Part shown: positions 52,973 through 60,807 of the stretch, piece by piece
Position numbering within the stretch: the stretch's first letter is position 1
Layout of the letters: each line of letters begins with the position of its first letter
NCBI RefSeq assembly: GCF_014145675.1
Contig: NZ_JACGZW010000016.1
Coordinates: 124,001 to 188,000, forward strand
Reading direction: 5' to 3'
Source: Amycolatopsis dendrobii
GTDB lineage: Bacteria > Actinomycetota > Actinomycetes > Mycobacteriales > Pseudonocardiaceae
DNA: 64,000 bases
Translations under genes and position numbers: made by a program
The notes under the pieces: model-generated
The model's input: the letters and a program-made list of their open reading frames with translations, nothing else
The model's database searches: none
What the model was told of the DNA's origin: nothing

Positions 52973-53458
52973 TCACCTGAGTCGGTTCCAGAGCGTGTGT
53001 TTGGCGAGCGCGGAGAGTATCTCCTTCTCAAGCGTTCGTGCTGTCGGGCCATCGGCGGAGACGGCCCACGAGACGTGCAGATTGGCTCGTTCGAAGGCGA
53101 GCACGCCCCATTGCAATGCGCGACGGGCGTGGCCGCCGTCGACTTCGCGGATGCGGTCGTGCAGCCATTGCGAGTCTGCGAGTGCGCGGTCGAGGACGAC
53201 TTAGCCGAGGCCGCTTGCGAGGGCTTTGCCACGTGCGTAGACCGTTAGGCGCCCGCGAATGCCTTTACCATGGCGTTCGCCGGCCATGCCGACGTAGACC
53301 AGCTCGCCGTCGGCCCCTTCACGTGCTAGGTAGACGCCAGGCACAAGCGGTGCCAACTCGTGAGCTGCGGAGAAGGGTGCCCAGTCCGACCAGTCAGCGA
53401 GCCGGTGGACGATCTCGAGCGCGGTCGACTTCACTTCCGCAGTATGACGGTTGCGCAC
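52973..53458 (-). pseudogene. GIY-YIG nuclease family gene with an in-frame stop
   Basis: The N-terminal half carries the GIY-YIG core: PGVYLAREGADGELVYVGMAGERHGKGIRGRLTVYARGKALASGLG. The next codon is TAA (53201-53203). The same frame then continues VVLDRALADSQWLHDRIREVDGGHARRALQWGVLAFERANLHVSWAVS to a TGA at 52973. Intact relatives read GLGEAVxDRALAD at this point, so a single-base change made Glu (GAA/GAG) into a stop. GTG at 53458 is the likely start. Read through, the product would be about 161 residues, a family associated with restriction and repair. Confidence 0.8.
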
Positions 53459-53529
53459 GGCTCCAACGGGTCAGCAAAAGTCGACGTGTCTTACGTGCCA
53501 GATGACCAACCTGCGGCCACCCTGGGGCG

Positions 53530-54198
53530 ATGGTTGCTGCGACCTTCGAGGAGAAGACCTACGAAACCGCGTATAACGCGGATCTCATCGCGGGTGCGGG
53601 CGGCAACTGGCGGGTCTTCTCGCCTGGACAAGTCCTGGAGAAAGTGACTGGCTTCGACGTCGCCGCGGATCCTGGTCCCGAGCATCTGATTTGGCGAGTA
53701 CTTCGGGTGCCTCGTCCTCGAGGTCTGTCGCTCATGCCGTCGCATTGGGCATCATCGCGATCCGGCGTGCCGAAGGCGCGGGAACTGCCAAGTATGCCCC
53801 TGAGCCTGATTCTCCAGTTCAAACGGCCGGAATACCTCTATGGTTCGCGAGCTGCCCAGCGACGGCTGTGGCACGGTCCTTACTACCGGTTTTCTCGCAG
53901 CACAGAGCAGCACTCTGTCTTGAAGAGGCTGGAGTCGAAGCTCGCTGACGACGCCATCGTGCGATACGCATCGCCAGCTTTTCATACGTTGGGGGAGTTA
54001 GAGGAGGCGCAAATGAAACGAAAAGTAATTGCGCTATCCGGACACGTGGCTCCCAGTGTTTTTGGGCGACATCGGGTGTGGACGTATAACGCGGCCGGCA
54101 CGTATGGGCGCGGAAACCCGGCAGGCAGGGCGCGGCCTGTTGAAGCATTCGACGATCTGTTCGCGTCGTTGATCGGCGTTTCAAGCGGGCGTGGATAG
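53530..54198 (+). CDS. Putative PD-(D/E)xK-like nuclease, segment 2
   Basis: 222 residues, not recognised as a named family. FEEKTYETAYN at the N-terminus, then GFDVAADPG (Asp) and SLILQFKRPEYLYG (Q-x-K) give an E...D...QxK arrangement that resembles the PD-(D/E)xK restriction-endonuclease fold. The C-terminal half has VWTYNAAGTYGRGNPAGRARPVEAF. ATG at 53530, 71 bp from the divergent GIY-YIG relic. The next gene begins directly after its stop (ATG at 54199). It is flanked by other defence-like genes. Function inferred only. Confidence 0.5.
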   Translation: MVAATFEEKTYETAYNADLIAGAGGNWRVFSPGQVLEKVTGFDVAADPGPEHLIWRVLRVPRPRGLSLMPSHWASSRSGVPKARELPSMPLSLILQFKRPEYLYGSRAAQRRLWHGPYYRFSRSTEQHSVLKRLESKLADDAIVRYASPAFHTLGELEEAQMKRKVIALSGHVAPSVFGRHRVWTYNAAGTYGRGNPAGRARPVEAFDDLFASLIGVSSGRG

Positions 54199-54438
54199 AT
54201 GGTCAAGTATGACGACATAATCGAGCATGTCGCGGTACTTGCGGATGCATGTCGACATCGAAATCGGCAGTTGCGTGGCGTGGTGGCCGAATGGGCTGCA
54301 AGCTTACGCAGGGTGGACATCCCGTTGAGTTTGATACCCCAGTTGTCGGACTATGCAACTGTGCAGACATTGACAACGTGGTATGGTGCCGGATGGTGGA
54401 TCTTTGATCGGCGTGACGTCAGTGTTGGGGCGGGTTGA
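54199..54438 (+). CDS. Small protein downstream of the putative nuclease
   Basis: 79 residues, starts at the base after the preceding stop, so the two are an operon. It has an N-terminal helix (VKYDDIIEHVAVLADACRHRNRQLRG) and two tryptophan-rich stretches at the C-terminus (TTWYGAGWWIFDRR). No family recognised. It overlaps the convergent large gene by 20 bp. It could be a partner, regulator or immunity protein for the nuclease-like protein. Confidence 0.45.
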   Translation: MVKYDDIIEHVAVLADACRHRNRQLRGVVAEWAASLRRVDIPLSLIPQLSDYATVQTLTTWYGAGWWIFDRRDVSVGAG

Positions 54439-56620
54439 ATAGTCGACGCGCTTGAGTGAGTTCTTCGGGTGTGAGGCAAGGGTCGCCAATGACTGATAGA
54501 AGAGATGTATCCCAATCGCGCAGGCCGTCGCGGCGTGGGGTAAGTAATACTCCGACGGATAAAAGGTTCGCAGGTCTATCTAGGCCCTCCCAGAGTTCGT
54601 GATGCCGGAGCAGCATCCAATACTTGAAGTTGTTTGACGTAGCCTCGTCGTATTTCGAACACACGGCGAAGCCGAGTTGTGGGCCGTCTGCTGCGCGGAA
54701 GATGCGTGATCGCCACGCGACGGTGCCCTCGTCGGCGTCAGCCACTGCCGACAAGCCGCCGAGTAGATGCCTGCCGAGGTCGGTTCGGTGGCCGACGGGA
54801 AGGCTGTCGATGGCGGCGAGGACGGTGACTCTGTCCTTCTCAGGTCTGTTGTTCAGGGGGCTGTGAGCGATGTCTTCGCAGATGATGCGGACGAGGCCGT
54901 GGGCTTCGTTGTCGTCGCTGCCGGCGGGTGCGGTAGGCAGGAGTGGGGCTGACACTTGGGAGCCGGTTGGGCCTAATTGCGGAACAGGAGGACCGGGTGT
55001 CGCGGCGGCATCTTCCACGGCAAGTTCGTAGTACCGTGCGGGCTCGTCGCCAAGACGTGCCGTGGAGGTCTCTACCCGATCCAGGTACCCGAGGACGGCG
55101 GCGGTGGAGCGCAGTTGCTGGAACAAGAACTCCCAGTCGCGTCGAAGCAGTACGACGACCGGAATCCGCTCCGCTGGTGGGGTGATCGGGCAGTCGTCGG
55201 GTGGTGCAGGGTGGTCGATGATGACGACGCCGGTCCAAGTGATACGCGGCCCGTCGATGTCGATGGCGCGTCCGCGTCCGTTGGTCATGATCGTGGTGAT
55301 CGCGGACAGCTGGCGGGCTGTTCCTCCGACTTGCCGTGCAGCTTCAGCGATCTTCTTGCCGAGCCAAGATCGTTCTTTATCGGGCGTGCCGGGTTCGGCA
55401 TCGCGACTCTTGACCTGCGTTATGAGACCGCGGTCGCCAACGACGATAAGGCCATCGCTGATCTCACGCACGCCGCCGCGGCCCTTGCGCATGCTCATGG
55501 GTGATAAGACGAAGTCCGGAAGGCCCCAGGTCGCGGCCGCGTTCCGGGTGGCGCGTTCGGCGGCGTAGCCGCGCGGTGCATACGGACTGAGCGTCGTGGC
55601 TTCGGGGATCGATCGCTCGAAGACGCCTTGCTGGGTTTTGACGAGGAATGTTGACGTCCGGTCGTCGGTGACGATGCCGATCCCGGAGTCCGACTGGGCG
55701 AGGTCCCGGAGTTCCTCCTCGGTCCATGCGCGTGCCGATCGGACGGCTTCGATCCAGGGGGAGGGGCTGTCGCTATCCGGCGTGATGGCCTGGGCGACTG
55801 GGAGATCGCCGGTCACCTCTTCGAACGCGGCGATGAACATCGTCACCGTCCGGACGACTTCGTTGAGTCCCTCGTCCAACGCGCTCGGGCTTTGGTCGGC
55901 GCCCGATGGAGTGTCGGCGAACGAGATGTCTATGAAGCTGTTGGGCATGACGGAGATTTCTGCGTCTTGGGAATAGCCTGCCAGCGTGTAGCGCGCGAGT
56001 ACCTTGTCGGGGGCAGCGGGACCAGGTGCGCAGGTCTCGACGTGTTCGATTGTGACAGGTGCGTCCACGAAGAACTCCGGCTCACCCGGGGTCACCCAGG
56101 CGCCGACTTGGTTACCGTCGTAAAGGAGGTCCGTCCACAGCATCAGCTTCGTGAGGCCGGCACGCAAGGTGAGGACGAAGGGAGAGTCTTCGTCTTCCCA
56201 GAATGGCTGAGACCGAACCACGAGGCTCGCCAAGTCGTTCGGTATACCGTCGAGGCAGCTCTCGTGTAGTAGGAGGTTGAGACCCTCGGCTGACGCGGCG
56301 ATAGGGAAGAATCGGGGATTCTCTGGCCTGCGGATGCGTCGGATGGCCGAGTATATCTCCAGCGCTCGAGATATGAGCGAGTCGAGTGCGGCCCAGAGTT
56401 CGTCGACGCAGAGTTGAAGCTTGGCGGTCAGGGCTGCCTGTGTACCATCCGGCCACTCGGCTGTGACGCTGACGACGCCTGTGCCATTGTCGTTGGTTGA
56501 CACAGACAGATCGAAGAGGTCATCGTCGAGGAGTTGTGCCCACGAGTCGGTCATGGACTTGCGCGCGTTCTTCGCGCTTTCCACATGGTCGCGCGCTTCG
56601 GGGTAGTGTTCGCCAATCAT
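54419..56620 (-). CDS. Large protein with embedded nuclease-like domain, unknown function
   Basis: 733 residues, mostly soluble. Near residues 360-410 is WGLPDFVLSPMSM followed by GGVREISDGLIVVGDRGLITQVKSRD, a D...QxK pattern that fits a PD-(D/E)xK restriction-like fold. The flanking N-terminal ~330 residues and C-terminal ~200 residues do not match anything known to me. ATG at 56620 begins MIGEHYPEARDHVESAK. It is the largest gene of segment 2, and its GC3 is clearly lower than in the core genes. Defence is suspected from the context, not shown. Confidence 0.55.
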   Translation of the reverse strand: MIGEHYPEARDHVESAKNARKSMTDSWAQLLDDDLFDLSVSTNDNGTGVVSVTAEWPDGTQAALTAKLQLCVDELWAALDSLISRALEIYSAIRRIRRPENPRFFPIAASAEGLNLLLHESCLDGIPNDLASLVVRSQPFWEDEDSPFVLTLRAGLTKLMLWTDLLYDGNQVGAWVTPGEPEFFVDAPVTIEHVETCAPGPAAPDKVLARYTLAGYSQDAEISVMPNSFIDISFADTPSGADQSPSALDEGLNEVVRTVTMFIAAFEEVTGDLPVAQAITPDSDSPSPWIEAVRSARAWTEEELRDLAQSDSGIGIVTDDRTSTFLVKTQQGVFERSIPEATTLSPYAPRGYAAERATRNAAATWGLPDFVLSPMSMRKGRGGVREISDGLIVVGDRGLITQVKSRDAEPGTPDKERSWLGKKIAEAARQVGGTARQLSAITTIMTNGRGRAIDIDGPRITWTGVVIIDHPAPPDDCPITPPAERIPVVVLLRRDWEFLFQQLRSTAAVLGYLDRVETSTARLGDEPARYYELAVEDAAATPGPPVPQLGPTGSQVSAPLLPTAPAGSDDNEAHGLVRIICEDIAHSPLNNRPEKDRVTVLAAIDSLPVGHRTDLGRHLLGGLSAVADADEGTVAWRSRIFRAADGPQLGFAVCSKYDEATSNNFKYWMLLRHHELWEGLDRPANLLSVGVLLTPRRDGLRDWDTSLLSVIGDPCLTPEELTQARRLFNPPQH

Positions 56621-56666
56621 CGCTTCAGTCTCAGTCGGGGCGTTTTCTAGGAGTTAGCTAAGATTG

Positions 56667-57257
56667 TCAATTTGCGTGGGCGGTAACTCTTTTGATCGGC
56701 TTGTAAAAGTAAAATGCCACGTCGGGGTGTACGCCGAAGGGGAGCCAGTTCTTTCCCAGGAGGTCGGGGAGAGGCTGCCTGTCTTCAAGCACGGTGAAAC
56801 CGTGTGTCCTGTAGAACTTCCGGAGCGCATCGGTGTTCAGGTCGGTCGTCACATTGCCGAACCACACGCGGGTGCCGCGTTCGCGAAGTACTGTCTCCAT
56901 GTGGGCCAGCATGGCGCCGCCGATACCTTGACCGCGCATCTCGGGTTCGACGGCCATCAAGTCAAGCTCGCTATGCTTGTCCAGCACACTGCGATAGTCG
57001 CGGTCTTCGGGCAGTGGGAACTTCGAGGATGCCTCAGGTCGGAGCATGCTTACGCCGGCTGCCAGCTGGGTCCTGCAGCTTGACGCGGCACCGAGGAGCT
57101 TGCCGGATTCCGGGGAGCGGTACTGCACGACGAGCGGGGCGTACATCCCGTCGGCATCGGTCATCGGAACCGCCGTCGGAGCGATGTCGTCGAACACGCG
57201 GTGGAACAGGGCCAGCACGTCCGCGCGTTCTTCGTCGGTGTCGGCGTGCGTAATCAT
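56667..57257 (-). CDS. GNAT family N-acetyltransferase
   Basis: 196 residues. The acetyl-CoA-binding motif A is LDLMAVEPEMRGQGIGGAMLAHMETVLRERG. The N-terminal MITHADTDEERADVLALFHRVF and C-terminal LRKFYRTHGFTVLEDRQ are typical GNAT. Substrate unknown. It is the same strand and near the large gene (46 bp), and could be part of its unit. Confidence 0.82.
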   Translation of the reverse strand: MITHADTDEERADVLALFHRVFDDIAPTAVPMTDADGMYAPLVVQYRSPESGKLLGAASSCRTQLAAGVSMLRPEASSKFPLPEDRDYRSVLDKHSELDLMAVEPEMRGQGIGGAMLAHMETVLRERGTRVWFGNVTTDLNTDALRKFYRTHGFTVLEDRQPLPDLLGKNWLPFGVHPDVAFYFYKPIKRVTAHAN

Positions 57258-57481
57258 GAATGAGTCGTCGCCGCGGCTGTCGGCGTCGTTACGGGGAGCG
57301 AGAGCCGTTACCTGGTCGTGTCGTGATCGTGGCGGTTGGACGGCAGCGGTCTTCGGGCGCAGGCAATGAGGCTAGCCTGCTGAGCAAGCCTTACGGAGCC
57401 GTACCTGTATTTCTTGGTGCGTCGTGGCCAGGCTTGGAATGGCCACGACGCACCTGTTCGCATTTTTGGCGCGATGACGTG

Positions 57482-57724
57482 CTATCTGCCGATGAGGTGG
57501 GCAATCGCGTCATAGCCCGCAGCGGCGACCAGCCCAGCAGTTCCTGAGGCCAGCCAACGGAATCGCTCGAGGGATCGTAAGCGGGCCTCATGGTCAGCTC
57601 GCTCAGCAGCGAGGAAGTCAGACGTAGCTTCCATCTTGGCGAGGCGGCGCAGGTTCTTTCGGCCGAGTGTCACGTGAGTGGTGTTTGCGGCGCACGATGG
57701 GCACCCTTGTGTGGGCTTGGGCAT
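57482..57724 (-). CDS. Small membrane-anchored protein with a CxxC motif
   Basis: 80 residues: MPKPTQGCPSCAANTTHV, a basic helical stretch (GRKNLRRLAKMEATSDFLAAERADHEARLRSLERF) and a C-terminal hydrophobic helix (WLASGTAGLVAAAGYDAIAHLIG). The start at 57724 has AAAGGG 11 bp upstream. No family recognised. Single-Cys pair could bind metal as a dimer. Confidence 0.45.
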   Translation of the reverse strand: MPKPTQGCPSCAANTTHVTLGRKNLRRLAKMEATSDFLAAERADHEARLRSLERFRWLASGTAGLVAAAGYDAIAHLIGR

Positions 57725-57830
57725 GAGGAATCTACCCTTTCGGGTTATTCCTGGTACCCATCTCCAGGCGACCGCGTGCGTGGGACGTGCCCAACTCACA
57801 CCGATGCGGTGCGGGTGCTTGCGTCCGACT

Positions 57831-58493
57831 TTAGCACTGCGGGCCTGCGCGGGGGATCCATCGGTCATGTGGCGGGAGGTAGATTTTCGCGCGCCACGCG
57901 AGGCGGTACTCGTCGGGGACGGTCTCGCTCTCCGGAGCCAAGCTCTCCGCAGGCCCTGCGGGCACTCGTTCTGGCGACATATCGAGAAATTCCGACGACG
58001 GCAGAGCCGGAGGAACCGCAAGATCCACGAGATCGGCCGAGTCGAGTCTGGTATGGCCGTGTTTGCATCCGACCTGCCACCATCGGGTGAGCCCGTCAAA
58101 GCTGTCGGCAAAAGCCCAGTTACACACGCCATGTTTAGGCTTGCCGCTCGATGTTCTGCCGACGAAGTATATCCGGCTGCCGCCACCGTGAAGTGCGAAG
58201 CAGTACACCCGGGCGAGTGGGCAGCCCTTCTCGCGGCAACGCACGGCCACCTGGGGAACGGACGTGCGTCGACGTGGGCTCATGGCCTGTAGCTGCGACG
58301 CGTACCAGTCGTTCACCTTCTGCCATAGCGCGAGTTCGGCTGGCCATCTCACCGACTTCGTCCATTGCTTGAATTCCTCGAAGTCAGCTGGGTCTTTCGA
58401 GCGAAACCATCGTTCGTTGAGCTCCTGGCGTCGTTCGTAGCCTGCCGTTGCTTCCAGTTCGGCCTGCCACACCTCACGTGGTTCGTGGATCAT
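57831..58493 (-). CDS. Hypothetical protein with Cys/His cluster
   Basis: 220 residues, no family recognised. An N-terminal region rich in Trp (EEFKQWTKSVRWPAELALWQKVNDWYASQ), then a likely metal-binding part: CREKGCPLARVYCFALHGGG and CKHGHTRLD. The ATG at 58493 has no strong ribosome site. Codon use is moderately biased. It ends segment 2; no gene lies between it and repeat unit 3. Confidence 0.45.
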   Translation of the reverse strand: MIHEPREVWQAELEATAGYERRQELNERWFRSKDPADFEEFKQWTKSVRWPAELALWQKVNDWYASQLQAMSPRRRTSVPQVAVRCREKGCPLARVYCFALHGGGSRIYFVGRTSSGKPKHGVCNWAFADSFDGLTRWWQVGCKHGHTRLDSADLVDLAVPPALPSSEFLDMSPERVPAGPAESLAPESETVPDEYRLAWRAKIYLPPHDRWIPRAGPQC

Positions 58494-58871
58494 CGGTCCA
58501 GCTCCCGGGTCAAGCCATCGCAGTCGTGCTCAGGCGAGTGCCAGATCGGAAGGTACGCCGAGGGCGTAGCGGCAGGCAACGAGGTGTCTGTGTGAGCGGC
58601 TGCGGTCGCCGGCACCTGGCGAGGGCGATCTTCGAGGTCCGGAGCCGCACTGGTCGCTATGTCGAGCCTGTTAGAGGATGCCAGACAGGCCCGGTACTCG
58701 ATTCCGCGCAGCTAGTGCGCAGACGTCAGAGTTCACCTTGCTCAGGCCCCCAGTGACGTCGAGATTTACGAGCGCCTGACGTCGAAGAGCACCGACACGG
58801 CCACGCAGGCTCACGGTTGCATCGAACGCAGCTACCGTGCAGGTCTGATTGCGGTCGACGAGGGTGAGCGC
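58494..58871. other. Gene-free right end of segment 2
   Basis: About 380 bp without a supportable gene. The frame entering the repeat unit reads ERLTSKSTDTATQAHG and on to CCKRVG, which may be the tail of a lost gene. No integrase fragment seen. Confidence 0.4.
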
Positions 58872-59489
58872 GTGAACTCTTTTAGTCAAACTTGCTGGTC
58901 AGAGTGTTGTAAGAGGGTAGGCATGGGCGAACCGCTGGCGAACTACAAGCGTGTGGTGGCCGCGGTGCGTCGGATCACTGATCCGGCTCCGGGCGGGCTC
59001 GGCATCGGTCAGCGTTCGGTGACGGTGTCGACGGTGGGTTTGGCTCCGGCGATCCGGAAGCTGGCGGACGAGAAGATGCAGGTCCGGCTGGCGGTGTCAT
59101 TGCATACGCCGGACGACGAGCTGCGGGACACGTTGGTGCCGGTGAACAACCGGTGGTCGGTGGACGAGGTGCTGTCCGCGGCCCGGTACTACGCGGATAC
59201 TTCTGGTCGTCGGGTGTCGATCGAGTACGCGTTGATCCGGGACATCAATGACCAGCCGTGGCGAGCGGAGCTGCTGGCGAAGCGGCTGCGGAAGCATTTG
59301 GGCCAGTTGGTGCATGTGAACGTGATCCCCCTGAACCCGACGCCGGGTTCGAAGTGGGACGCGTCGCCGAAGCCGGTGGAGCGCGAGTTCGTGCGGCTGG
59401 TGAATGCCGGGGGTGTCGCGTGCACCGTGCGGGACACACGCGGTCAGGACATCGCGGCGGCGTGTGGCCAGTTGGCTGCTGAAGGCTGA
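58872..59489 (+). pseudogene. Displaced 3' half of rlmN (copy 3) with open upstream frame
   Basis: From GTG 58872 (after GAGGGTGAG) the frame encodes 17 extra residues ending CCKRVG and then RlmN 181-368, 205 residues in all. The radical-SAM half is absent. The good ribosome site and intact frame make translation possible. If the array arose by successive insertion, this copy would be the oldest displaced native 3' end. Confidence 0.7.
58906..58922 (+). repeat. Conserved flank left of repeat unit 3
   Basis: GTTGTAAGAGGGTAGGC. It aligns with the flank of unit 2 with all four differences synonymous in the CCKRVG frame; see that entry. Confidence 0.65.
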
Positions 59490-59795
59490 GTTGTCGTTTT
59501 CGATGATGGAGTGTTTGTCGTGATGTATGCCCCCAGCCTGCTGGAACCGGCTGCGGAGGAGCTGCGGCTCGCCGACGTGTGCGGTCGTGGAGCTACCGAG
59601 GTGGCGCGAGAGGCGCGGACGCTGCTGGGTGAGCGGTTCAGCTCGGTGACGTTCATGTATGTGTTGATGCGCGCGTTCGAGGTCGACTACACGGCGGCGC
59701 GGGATGCTTCGCGGTGGCACGAGTTCCACGGCGGTCCGCGGGCGCTGTCGGACGCTGATCTGGAGAAGCTGCTGGCCCCGTGGCTTGCCCGCTGA
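58923..59795 (+). repeat. Direct repeat unit 3: rlmN 3' half plus small ORF
   Basis: 873 bp. The encoded RlmN C-terminal 188 residues are identical to those of the intact rlmN, though the DNA differs at scattered synonymous positions (for example CTC/CTG, GGA/GGG). This suggests selection on the protein or recent conversion with unit 1. Confidence 0.85.
59523..59795 (+). CDS. Small conserved protein of unknown function (copy 3)
   Basis: About 90 residues; one residue different from copy 1 (C for V in ADVCGRG). Same position 33 bp after the RlmN stop. Confidence 0.65.
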   Translation: MYAPSLLEPAAEELRLADVCGRGATEVAREARTLLGERFSSVTFMYVLMRAFEVDYTAARDASRWHEFHGGPRALSDADLEKLLAPWLAR

Positions 59796-60807
59796 CGCTC
59801 GTGGAGTCACAGCTCTGGGCGAGCTAGCAGCGGGTCCTGCCCGTCGCTGACATCAGCCGGTGCTCTTGCTCGTGCGTCGGCCCTTCTGCGGTGGGACATT
59901 CCTCGCACTGTCAGTCGGCGAGAGGCCCTGATGTCACGGACGCACTGGGACTCATGCGGCTGCTCGCCTACGCACGAGCATGAGCGGCTCTCCCGCTCCC
60001 GGGAGGGCTTCTTGAGATCCGCTGTGGGTTGGTGGTCTATCCCGCTCCAAGCCGATCCTGGCACTCTGCGCTTCCCCTTCTCAGCGACCATCTACTCGCA
60101 CTGATCGGTGCCACAAAGCCGCCCGAGTTGGATGTGATCAGCTACCGAGCTAGTTCTTTCTGTCAAGATCGGCCTCGTCGGCCCTTGTGTCTCGTAAGCT
60201 GGAGAAGGCTTCGCAGGGTACGGGCTACACCTTCGTTGGCCGGCGCGAGCCGCAACACAGAGCTCCGCGTTGGTTCTCGACGACGACATTCCGCGGCGAA
60301 GCCTAGTTAGGCCACTAGACGTGGCTACGCTGTACCCGCGACGAACCTCGGTGATGTCCATGGTCGCCATGGACCGCCCGGAGATCGGGTCATCCCGTCG
60401 ACACTTCACAAGCAAGCCGGTGCTGGCGGCCGCGGTTGCGCGAACAGTTGTCGAGCGAGCCGTGCCGCCGATGCAAGGACTCTGGTTTCGCGAACTATGT
60501 ACGTGCCGATGCTGGAGAAGCTGTTCGCTCCGTGGCTTGACCGTCGACCTCGCCGAGTCGAGATGCTGACTGAGTTCCAAGCACGGCTAACCACCGCCAT
60601 CCGATTGTTCCGCCGATCAATCGGTGCTGTTTGCGCCTGGGCGTCATGGAACGCGCTAACGTGTCCTCTGTGGCGGGGTCCAGGATTCGTGGTGCAGCGG
60701 ACGGCGAGACGCCGAGATTCTGCTTCGGCGGCAGTAATGCAATTTGGCTGATCTGAGGTGCCAGCGTGGTAGACAAGGCATGATGGGCTCGACCAGAAGG
60801 AGGGGCT
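59796..60807. other. 1-kb gene-free interval with an eroded repeat
   Basis: No supported gene. It contains the fourth small-ORF relic (listed separately). Base composition is lower in GC than the core. No tRNA or complete integrase fragment was recognised. Confidence 0.5.
60470..60545 (+). pseudogene. Eroded fourth copy of the small repeat ORF
   Basis: GGACTCTG and ATGTACGTGC(C/T)GATG are joined directly to CTGGAGAAGCTG and the CTCCGTGGCTTG ending, so MYVPM-LEKLFAPWLDR matches FMYVLM...DADLEKLLAPWLAR with internal deletions, in one frame. No recognisable rlmN part remains upstream. It implies at least one more unit existed. Confidence 0.6.

Noticed and set aside
53530..54438. Toxin-antitoxin pair made of the 222- and 79-residue proteins
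   Set aside because: Sizes and order are possible, but there is no toxin or antitoxin family match and no antitoxin-like DNA-binding motif, so only a co-transcribed pair is claimed.
60092..60580. A leftward frame and a ~45-bp stretch at 60380-60446 (minus strand) resembling bases inside the integrase relic
   Set aside because: The shared stretch is short, GC-rich and in different frames; it does not extend to integrase motifs.
59796..60807. Possible rlmN 3' half of the fourth repeat upstream of the small-ORF relic
   Set aside because: I could not find convincing RlmN sequence between 59.8 and 60.47 kb, so only the small-ORF relic is claimed.
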